A DNA stretch of 11,852 nt, taken from NCBI GenBank assembly GCA_964615565.1, contig CAZTPC010000022.1, forward strand, positions 1-11,852. Reading direction: 5' to 3'. Numbering within the stretch: the stretch's first letter is position 1; every line of letters begins with the position of its first letter. The notes below the pieces were generated by a model, which saw only the letters and a program-made list of their open reading frames with translations, searched no databases and was not told the origin of the DNA. Shown piece after piece: positions 6,008 through 11,852 of this stretch. The stretch comes from CAZTPC01 sp964615565. GTDB lineage: Bacteria; Patescibacteriota; Saccharimonadia; Saccharimonadales; AWTP1-31. The position numbers were made by a program, and so were the translations under genes.

Positions 6008-8092
6008 TTACTTGGCGTTCTTGGCAATGATTGCTTCGGCAACGTGGTTTGGTACGTCGGCGTAGTGGTCGAGCTCCATGCTTGAGCTTGCGCGACCTTG
6101 GGTTGCAGAACGAAGATTGGTTGTGTAGCCAAACATTTCACCAAGTGGGACGAAAGCGGTGATTTCTTTAACACCGGCAGCTAGGTCTTCCATCGATTCG
6201 ATGCGGCCACGCTTACTGTTAAGGTCGCCAATTACGTCACCCATGAATTCTTCTGGAGTAACAACGACCACTTTCATGACTGGCTCCATAAGTACTGGAC
6301 TTCCCTTTTTAACACCTTCTTGGAGTGAGAGTGAGCCAGCGATCTTGAAGGCCATTTCGTTAGAGTCCACATCGTGGTAGCTACCATCGTATAGTTCGGC
6401 CTTAATGTCTACCACTGGGTATCCAGCGAGTACACCGTTACCCATGGCTTCGATGATACCTTGCTCTACAGGTTTGATGTATTCGGTTGGGACAACACCA
6501 CCCTTGATAGAGTTGATGAATTCAAAGCCCTTACCAGATTCGTTCTGGCTAAAGCGTACCCAAACGTGACCGTATTGGCCACGACCACCAGATTGTCGCA
6601 CAAACTTACCTTCGGCTTCGACAGCATCCTTACGGATAGTTTCACGGTAAGCAACCTGCGGTTGACCAATGTTAGCTTCGACGTTAAATTCGCGCTTCAT
6701 GCGGTCAACGAGGATTTCAAGGTGAAGCTCACCCATACCAGAGATAATGGTCTGACCGGTTTCATCATCTACCTTGATTCGGAAGGTTGGGTCTTCTTCG
6801 GCAAGACGCTGTAAGGCGGTGCTCATCTTTTCTTGGTCGGCTTTAGTCTTTGGCTCAATAGCGATAGATACAGGTGGTTCTGGGAAGGTAATGCTTTCCA
6901 GGACAATAGGATTGTTCGGATCAGCAAGAGTGTGGCCAGTTGTAGTGCCTTTGAGGCCTACAATAGCGGCGATGTCGCCAGCTTCTACTTCTTCTACATC
7001 TTCACGTTTGTCGGCTTGCATACGAACAATACGGCCAACACGTTCTTTTTCACCGGTTGAGCTGTTAAGTACGTAGCTTCCAGACTTGAGCGTACCGGAG
7101 TACACGCGGAAGTATGCGAGCTTACCAACAAATGGGTCAGCTGCGATCTTAAAGGCTAGACCAGACATAGGTTCGCTACCATCTGGTTTGCGCTCAATTT
7201 CGTCGCCAGTTTTAGGGTGTGTACCCCATGTTGATCCACGATCTAGTGGGCTAGGCATGAGTTCGACCATAAGGTCGAGAAGTTTTTCTACAATCACACC
7301 ACGACCGTCACCACCGGTTACGGCAAAGAACTTACCTGTTAGGATAGCAGCACGGATAGATTGCTTAACTTCGTCCTCTGATAGGCCTTCTTCGCCAACT
7401 TCAAAGTACTTCTCGAGCATGGCTTCGTCTTCGGCAACAGCGTTCTCGATGAGTAGGCTGCGATATTTCTTGGCCTTGTCGAGCATATCGGCAGGAATTT
7501 CACCTTCGATGAGTGCTTTGTCGGTAAAGTCTGTATAGGTGTAAGCCTTCATGTTTACGAGGTCAACAACACCATTGATTTCTTTTTCGAAACCAATTGG
7601 GAGGTGGATCGGGAATGCTCGCTTAGAAAGTCGGGCGTGAATTGTGTCGAGTGACTTGTAGAAGTCGCCACCAGTTTGGTTGATCTTGTTGATAAAACAG
7701 ATACGAGGCACACCGTATTTGTCGGCTTGGCGCCATACGGTTTCGGACTGGCTTTCAACGCCCATCTTACCGTCGAAGACAACTACAGCACTGTCCAATA
7801 CGCGAAGACTGCGCTCTACTTCTACGGTAAAGTCGATGTGACCTGGGGTGTCGATAATGTTGATCTGGCGATCTTTCCAAAAGCAAGAAACAGCAGCAGA
7901 CACGATGGTAATACCACGTTCGCGCTCTTGAGCCATCCAGTCGGTGGTAGTTTCACCTTCGTGAACGGCACCGATTTTGTGTTTTAGACCGGTTCGGTAC
8001 AGGATACCTTCGGTTGTTGTGGTTTTACCGGCATCGATATGCGCGATAATACCAATGTTTCTAAGATCTTTGATTGCGTATTTCTTAGCCAT
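6008..8092 (-). CDS. fusA: Elongation factor G, 694 residues, with altered guanine-binding motifs
   Basis: Translocase GTPase of the ribosome, full length and collinear with bacterial EF-G. Visible are P-loop AHIDAGKT (17-24), switch I RERGITI (57-63), switch II DTPGHIDF (81-88), the GELHLEI stretch of domain III, GQYGHVWV of domain IV and the GYPVVDIK and GSYHDVDSNEMAFK stretches. Two guanine-contact motifs differ from the norm: G4 reads NKIN (135-138) where NKxD is expected, and the G5 position reads TGGDGR (259-264) where GSAF is expected. The reading is supported by the bases at 7679-7690 and 7307-7318, and the flanking sequence is normal. The start is backed by GGAG at 8099-8102, six bases upstream. 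It follows the small CxxC gene by 18 bases in the str operon. Stop is TAA; no terminator is visible after it. Confidence 0.98.
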   Translation of the reverse strand: MAKKYAIKDLRNIGIIAHIDAGKTTTTEGILYRTGLKHKIGAVHEGETTTDWMAQERERGITIVSAAVSCFWKDRQINIIDTPGHIDFTVEVERSLRVLDSAVVVFDGKMGVESQSETVWRQADKYGVPRICFINKINQTGGDFYKSLDTIHARLSKRAFPIHLPIGFEKEINGVVDLVNMKAYTYTDFTDKALIEGEIPADMLDKAKKYRSLLIENAVAEDEAMLEKYFEVGEEGLSEDEVKQSIRAAILTGKFFAVTGGDGRGVIVEKLLDLMVELMPSPLDRGSTWGTHPKTGDEIERKPDGSEPMSGLAFKIAADPFVGKLAYFRVYSGTLKSGSYVLNSSTGEKERVGRIVRMQADKREDVEEVEAGDIAAIVGLKGTTTGHTLADPNNPIVLESITFPEPPVSIAIEPKTKADQEKMSTALQRLAEEDPTFRIKVDDETGQTIISGMGELHLEILVDRMKREFNVEANIGQPQVAYRETIRKDAVEAEGKFVRQSGGRGQYGHVWVRFSQNESGKGFEFINSIKGGVVPTEYIKPVEQGIIEAMGNGVLAGYPVVDIKAELYDGSYHDVDSNEMAFKIAGSLSLQEGVKKGSPVLMEPVMKVVVVTPEEFMGDVIGDLNSKRGRIESMEDLAAGVKEITAFVPLGEMFGYTTNLRSATQGRASSSMELDHYADVPNHVAEAIIAKNAK

Positions 8093-8110
8093 TGCTTTCT
8101 CCGTGTTACA

Positions 8111-8431
8111 TTAAGTGGTTATTAGTTCTACGTATTCTCGAACGGCTAATGTACGTCCAGCCATTGAACAGCTTGCGCACTCGTCACGAGATTGTTCTGG
8201 TCCAAATTCTGCAGCATCTGAAGGAGATGTACGTACAAAAACAGGAACTTCTAGAGCATCGGCTATCGATGCCATGTCGTCACGAAATGCTGCGCGAATA
8301 TCAGGATTCCCAGTAGCCGACAGATAAACTGCACTTGTGCATGATATACAGCCTATTCGGGCAATAGCTTCGCCTGACATGACTTTTTCTACGCCTTGAG
8401 CAGGGCGTTCGTGGAGTTGGTGAACTGCCAT
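8111..8431 (-). CDS. Small CxxC/CxxC protein inside the str operon, 106 residues
   Basis: Not recognised. The ATG at 8431 lies one base after the rpsG stop, so translation is probably coupled; no Shine-Dalgarno is visible. The open frame extends upstream into rpsG but that part is a shadow of rpsG. The protein has four cysteines in two pairs, Cys28/Cys31 (GCISC) and Cys85/Cys88 (CASC), a typical arrangement for a structural zinc site or a redox pair, around a central segment with DDMASIADALEVPVFVRTSP (51-70). There is no signal peptide. Position between rpsG and fusA, both highly expressed translation genes, suggests co-expression and perhaps a ribosome-related role, but this is inference from context. 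The possibility that it is spurious is low given the tight packing, the paired cysteines and the clean stop 18 bases before fusA. Confidence 0.75.
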   Translation of the reverse strand: MAVHQLHERPAQGVEKVMSGEAIARIGCISCTSAVYLSATGNPDIRAAFRDDMASIADALEVPVFVRTSPSDAAEFGPEQSRDECASCSMAGRTLAVREYVELITT

Positions 8432-8432
8432 A

Positions 8433-8912
8433 TTAGAACCGTGCGAAGTGAGCGAAGGCTCGGTTAGCCTCAGCCATTTTGTGCGTGTCTTCACGCTTCT
8501 TAACAGCTGTACCGGTGTTGTTGTAGGCGTCCATAAGCTCCGCAGCAAGTCGGTCGCTCATTGGCATGCCTTTGCGTGCACGGGCGGCGGCTACGAACCA
8601 CATGATTGTAAGGTGATTCTGGCGCTGACCTTTAACCTCGAAAGGAATTTGGTAGTTAGCACCACCAACACGGCGAGAACGAGTCTCTACATGAGGTTGA
8701 ACATTCTTGAGAGCTTGCTCAAAAACGTCTAGAGGGTTGTCCACCTTAAGCTTGCTAGCAGCTTTTTCCATGCCAGCATATACGATCTTTTCAGCAAGTT
8801 GTTTTTTGCCGTCCAGCATAACGCGGTTGATAGTTTTCTGAACCATAACGCTGTTATATACGCGGTCTGGCTTAATGTCTCGAACTAATGCTTTGGTTAC
8901 TTTTCGTGGCAT
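8433..8912 (-). CDS. rpsG: 30S ribosomal protein S7
   Basis: Primary binding protein of the 3' domain of 16S rRNA. 159 residues, normal for the family. Recognisable are MPRK at the N-terminus, DGKKQLAEKIVY, ETRSRRVGGANYQIPFEV (76-93), and near the C-terminus GTAVKKREDTHKMAEANRAFAHF. It begins two bases after the rpsL stop; GAAGGA within the last rpsL codons may serve as Shine-Dalgarno at a rather long distance. It is followed after one base by the small CxxC gene, an unusual intervening gene between rpsG and fusA. Stop is TAA. Confidence 0.98.
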   Translation of the reverse strand: MPRKVTKALVRDIKPDRVYNSVMVQKTINRVMLDGKKQLAEKIVYAGMEKAASKLKVDNPLDVFEQALKNVQPHVETRSRRVGGANYQIPFEVKGQRQNHLTIMWFVAAARARKGMPMSDRLAAELMDAYNNTGTAVKKREDTHKMAEANRAFAHFARF

Positions 8913-8914
8913 GA

Positions 8915-9336
8915 TTACTTACTGTCCTTCTTTGCACCGTACTTAGAACGGCCGCGCTTACGATCGGACACACCTTGAAGGTCAAAGGCGCCACGAACAA
9001 TGTGATAACGAACACCTGGAAGGTCTTTTACGCGACCACCACGTACGAGAACTACGGCGTGCTCTTGAAGGTTGTGACCTTCGCCGCCNNNNNNNNNNTG
9101 TAGGCCCATACTTCGTGACCGTTAGAAAGACGAACACGTGCGACTTTACGAAGTGCAGAGTTAGGCTTCTTTGGTGTCTTGGTCGTAACTTTTACACAAA
9201 CACCGCGTTTAAATGGAGCGGCTTTTTCGTAGTTACGAGTTTTTAAGTTGTTTACCACACGACTAAGGTGTGGTGACTTAGACTTTGGGCTCGCTTTAGC
9301 GCGTGGCTTGCGAACCAACTGGTTAATTGTTGGCAA
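8915..9336 (-). CDS. rpsL: 30S ribosomal protein S12, interrupted by a 10-N assembly gap
   Basis: Decoding-centre protein of the 30S subunit. The N-terminal part reads MPTINQLVRKPRAK and continues to GHEVWAY (residue 79), then Ns, then GGEGHNLQEHAVV and GGRVKDLPGVRYHIVRGA to the end. The TPKKPNSALRK and KDLPGVRYH stretches are wild-type at the lysines classically altered in streptomycin resistance. The two halves are in different frames across the ten Ns. In E. coli one Ile separates Tyr and GGEGHN, so two bases, not ten, are expected there, which would give 137 residues. Like B. subtilis S12 it has an insertion before the KRGVC motif. The start is TTG at 9336, since no ATG is available and the following residues align to MATVNQL of E. 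coli; AGGG lies about nine bases upstream. Stop is TAA. Confidence 0.95.
9089..9098. other. Assembly gap of ten Ns
   Basis: Ten undetermined bases inside rpsL. Ten Ns make the flanking halves of the gene out of frame, while homology expects two bases. The Ns are best read as a scaffold placeholder of arbitrary length rather than a measured distance. Confidence 0.97.
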
Positions 9337-9366
9337 TGTGTTTTCCCTTATTGGAAGCTACCGTCA

Positions 9367-9450
9367 CGACGTTGTCGCAGAAGGCTATAGACCAGCACGA
9401 TCTACCTTCCCACTGTAACGCGTCGACTCGACTTCCATTACGTTGTAATG
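9367..9450 (-). promoter_or_regulatory. Structured 5' leader of the rpsL operon
   Basis: The predicted leader of about 125 bases holds several inverted repeats. CATTAC-AAC-GTAATG (9450-9436) and CGAC-AAC-GTCG (9377-9367) are two hairpins with the same AAC loop and shared core ACAACGT. Between them GAAGG with TAGA pairs with TCTA and CCTTC (9409-9380). Ribosomal protein operons are often autoregulated by binding of a product to the leader; whether this holds here is inference from the repeats only. Confidence 0.35.
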
Positions 9451-9467
9451 AGTGAAACTCAACCGAT

Positions 9468-9496
9468 ATTGTAACAGATTAGAGACAGAGGCACAA
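9468..9496 (-). promoter_or_regulatory. Promoter of the rpsL-rpsG-fusA operon
   Basis: On the minus strand TTGTGC (9496-9491), 17 bases, TACAAT (9473-9468). It lies just past the rpoC terminator, so the str genes have their own transcription start near 9461 and a leader of about 125 bases before the rpsL TTG. Confidence 0.6.
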
Positions 9497-9515
9497 TGGC
9501 TAGCTTTTGCCTAAC

Positions 9516-9540
9516 AAAAAACCGGCCTTTCGACCGGTTT
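9516..9540 (-). terminator. Intrinsic terminator after rpoC
   Basis: Read on the minus strand, AAACCGGTC-GAAA-GGCCGGTTT forms a nine-pair stem (one G-U pair) with a GAAA tetraloop, running into six Ts (9521-9516). It begins 19 bases past the rpoC stop and separates rpoC from the str operon promoter. The plus strand has no matching T run, so it works in one direction. Confidence 0.9.
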
Positions 9541-9559
9541 CTTGTAGCTTGTTGGTTTA

Positions 9560-11852
9560 TTAACCAAGCATCTGATCTTCGTCAGATTCGTGGGAAGCGG
9601 CGATTGCCTCCTCATCCACGTAGCCGGTACCAACTGGGATACGGCGACCAAGGATAACGTTTTCCTTGAGACCGTATAAGTGGTCGACTTTACCGCTAGT
9701 TGCAGCTGCAATAAGAACACGAGTAGTGTCTTGGAATGAGGCTGCACTAAGGAATGAATCTGTTGAAAGTGATGCCTTGGTGATACCAAGTAGCAACTGG
9801 CTGTACTTAGCTGGCTCTTTACCGTCTGCAACGAGTTGCTCGTTAGCTTCGACAACAGCAAGCTTGCTTACGACGTCACCAGTAACGAATTCGCTATCTG
9901 CAGCATCTTCGATCTGTACACGGCTGAACATCTGACGCACGATGATTTCAAGGTGCTTGTCGGCAATGTTCTGACCCTGGCTTGCGAAGATACGCAAGAT
10001 TTCGTTCATGATGTACCGCTGTGTAGCTTCTACACCTTGAAGCTCGATGAGTTCGTGAAGGTTGATCGAACCGTTTGTTAGGCGATCACCAGCAACAACT
10101 TTTGCACCATCTTTAATTACAACTTGTTTGAAGCTTGGGATGTCATACTTAACGACGCTTTGCTTAGCAGGAGTAATGATGACCTTAGTCTTACTGATTT
10201 CTGCTTTACCAGCGATTGGGGCGATAAGTGGATCTGCGCCTTCATCACCGCTAGCAACTACGTCACCGATGGCAACGTCACTACCGCTCTTGACGTGAGC
10301 TGTGCGGCCCTTAAGGGTGAGTTCTACTTTAGCGCCTTCGTCGGCTGTGATCTGTACGACGCTTTGGTTGCCATCTTCCCAAACATTAGCTGTACCAGCG
10401 ATTTCAGCTAGGAAAGCTTGACCCTTTGGTGCACGTACTTCGAAGAGTTCTTCGACACGTGGCAAACCTTGGGTGATATCTTCAGCTGCTGCCGAACCAC
10501 CACCGTGGTATGAACGAAGGGTTAGCTGCGTACCAGGCTCGCCGATACTCTGTGCAGCGATAACGCCAATTGGGTGGTGATCGTTCACGAGGTTACCAGT
10601 AGCTGGGTCGATACCGTAAGACTTGCGTCCTACGCCACGTACGTTGGTGCTACTGAGGGCGCTCATGATACGAACGTTATCGATTGACTCATCTTCGTCG
10701 ATTGCCTTAGCAATTTCTGGAGTGATGAGTTCGCCACGCTTGATGTATTTGGCTACGTTCTCTGCTGTAAAGCGACCCTGCAAACGTGAGCCGTAGCTTA
10801 CGCCGATTTCGTTAGCGTCAGCACGGGTCATTGGGAATCCTGGATCGTCGTCGTCCTCGGTGATAGTGAAGACATCTTGTGAGACGTCTACAAGTCGACG
10901 AGTAAGGTAACCAGAGTCGGCAGTCTTAAGTGCGGTGTCAATCATAGTCTTTCGAGTACCACGGGTTGAGGTGAAGTACTCAAGAGGAGTTAGACCCTTC
11001 TTATAGCCAGACTTAATTGGAAGCTCAATTGCACGACCAGTGGTATCCATGGTCACACCAAGCATACCAACAGCGGTCTTAACCTGGCCGATGTTACCAC
11101 GTGCACCAGATGTAACGGCGATAGACATTGAACTATCTTCGTTAACGAATTGCTCACTTAGAGCGGCTTGTACTTTACCGTCAATCTTAAGCCAGTTTTC
11201 GATAGTTAGTCGGTAACGTTCGTCGTTGGTAATGAAACCTTCGTCGTATTGTGTACTAATCTTAGCGGCAGTGTCGTCACCCTCATCGATGATACCTTGG
11301 AGGCTATCAACTTCGTTGAAGTCGTCCATACCCATTGAAAGGCCTGAACGAGTTGCATAGAAGAATCCAGCATCTTTTAGATCGTCGGCGATGAGCGCAG
11401 TAGTTTGCTGGCCATACATTTGGTATGCCAAAGCCATGGCTGCAGCTAACTTCTTCTTGGTCATTGCATCGTCTTGGAATGGGAAGTCTTCTGGGAAGAT
11501 TTCGTTAAAGAGGACACGACCGAGAGTAGTTGTGCGAACTTCATTACGGAATGGAATGCGAACTGGGCTCTGATAGGTTAGTAGACCAGCGTCGCGAGCC
11601 ATGATGGCTTCTTCGAGGCTTGAGTAGCTCTTAGGCTTGCTCATGTCAGTACCAGGACGAGTGTAGGTTAGGTAGTAACAACCAAGCACAATATCTTGTT
11701 CGATGTGAAGGATTGGTGAACCATCAGCTGGCTTAAGTAGGTTCATGTTTGCAGCCATGATGTTCTTTGCTTCGTCCTGAGCGGCGTCAGAAAGTGGCAA
11801 GTGAACAGCCATCTGGTCACCATCGAAGTCGGCGTTGAAACCTTTACATACC
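9560..11852 (-). CDS. rpoC: RNA polymerase beta' subunit, C-terminal part (5' end outside window)
   Basis: Catalytic subunit of RNA polymerase. The frame is open to the right edge and opens with NADFDGDQMAVHLP, the active-site Mg-binding motif, so the ATG at 11812 is internal and not a start. Next come the bridge helix region (RGNIGQVK; DTALKTADSGYLTRRLVDVSQDV), the trigger loop (AAQSIGEPGTQLTLRSYH, DITQGLPRVEELFE) without the long insertion seen in E. coli, and the C-terminal RRIPVGTGYV with an acidic tail ending DEDQMLG. The Cys positions of the C-terminal zinc site are all changed: DDCG is DDDD (10844-10855), and the three ribbon cysteines read Ser, Gly and Ser (10649-10651, 10628-10630, 10619-10621). 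Spacing in this region otherwise matches B. subtilis without gaps. The N-terminal zinc site is outside the window. Stop TAA is followed by a clear terminator. Confidence 0.98.
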   Translation of the reverse strand, partial: VCKGFNADFDGDQMAVHLPLSDAAQDEAKNIMAANMNLLKPADGSPILHIEQDIVLGCYYLTYTRPGTDMSKPKSYSSLEEAIMARDAGLLTYQSPVRIPFRNEVRTTTLGRVLFNEIFPEDFPFQDDAMTKKKLAAAMALAYQMYGQQTTALIADDLKDAGFFYATRSGLSMGMDDFNEVDSLQGIIDEGDDTAAKISTQYDEGFITNDERYRLTIENWLKIDGKVQAALSEQFVNEDSSMSIAVTSGARGNIGQVKTAVGMLGVTMDTTGRAIELPIKSGYKKGLTPLEYFTSTRGTRKTMIDTALKTADSGYLTRRLVDVSQDVFTITEDDDDPGFPMTRADANEIGVSYGSRLQGRFTAENVAKYIKRGELITPEIAKAIDEDESIDNVRIMSALSSTNVRGVGRKSYGIDPATGNLVNDHHPIGVIAAQSIGEPGTQLTLRSYHGGGSAAAEDITQGLPRVEELFEVRAPKGQAFLAEIAGTANVWEDGNQSVVQITADEGAKVELTLKGRTAHVKSGSDVAIGDVVASGDEGADPLIAPIAGKAEISKTKVIITPAKQSVVKYDIPSFKQVVIKDGAKVVAGDRLTNGSINLHELIELQGVEATQRYIMNEILRIFASQGQNIADKHLEIIVRQMFSRVQIEDAADSEFVTGDVVSKLAVVEANEQLVADGKEPAKYSQLLLGITKASLSTDSFLSAASFQDTTRVLIAAATSGKVDHLYGLKENVILGRRIPVGTGYVDEEAIAASHESDEDQMLG

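Noticed and set aside
6159..7987. Several plus-strand open frames of 70-150 codons opposite fusA and similar ones opposite rpoC
   Set aside because: They are antisense shadows of highly conserved genes, Ser/Thr/Val-rich in composition, with no promoter or Shine-Dalgarno that I can see.
8111..8548. Longer start of the small CxxC gene, inside rpsG (145 residues)
   Set aside because: The first 39 residues are an out-of-frame reading of conserved rpsG codons; the ATG at 8431, one base after the rpsG stop, is the natural start.
8915..9336. Two separate short genes on either side of the Ns
   Set aside because: Both halves are collinear with one S12 protein; the break is the assembly gap.
9560..11812. 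ATG at 11812 as the start of rpoC
   Set aside because: It is the Met of NADFDGDQM; the frame continues upstream to the window edge with conserved sequence.
1..11852. CRISPR arrays, tRNA or rRNA genes, insertion sequence ends
   Set aside because: No spaced direct repeats, no tRNA-like T-arm plus acceptor pairs and no transposase or terminal inverted repeats were found by eye; a covariance-model search could not be run.
1..11852. TGA recoded to glycine as in Absconditabacteria and Gracilibacteria
   Set aside because: The conserved proteins read full length without any in-frame TGA, and their conserved glycines use GGN codons.

Overview
The window looks like part of the chromosome of a Candidatus Patescibacteria (CPR) bacterium, most probably Candidatus Saccharibacteria (TM7). 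This rests on the character of its EF-Tu, EF-G and RNA polymerase beta' sequences and is an inference; no 16S rRNA gene is present. The standard genetic code (table 11) fits: the conserved proteins read through without in-frame TGA, and all ten visible stops are TAA or TAG.

Right to left on the minus strand the backbone is the rpoC 3' part (9560-11852), a clean intrinsic terminator, a promoter with a structured leader, then a str-type operon: rpsL (TTG start, broken by a 10-N assembly gap), rpsG, a small unrecognised CxxC/CxxC protein, and fusA. The tuf gene, which often follows fusA directly in bacteria, lies about 5.4 kb further on (1-622, running off the left edge) and has its own promoter and Shine-Dalgarno.

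Between fusA and tuf sits a block of accessory genes: an AAA+ ATPase of the DnaC/IstB type (minus), a convergent 812-residue protein ending in a putative clan CD (caspase/CHAT/DUF4347-like) cysteine peptidase domain (plus), two tandem paralogous lipoproteins with four matching mature cysteines, and a 210-residue protein of unknown function. All four transcription starts I can propose in this block have the same layout: a TTG- or TTT-type -35, exactly 17 bases, a -10, then only 6-8 bases to the ATG and no Shine-Dalgarno. This predicts leaderless mRNAs, whereas tuf and fusA have clear Shine-Dalgarno sites. The ATPase promoter also carries a perfect 18-bp palindrome overlapping its spacer, which looks like an operator.

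The core genes also show oddities. All four zinc-ligand cysteines of the C-terminal zinc site of RNA polymerase beta' are replaced. EF-G has NKIN instead of NKxD, and TGGD where the SAx guanine-binding motif is expected. The best candidate for an undescribed system is the peptidase-like protein with its ATPase and lipoprotein neighbours; a joint function for them is a hypothesis.
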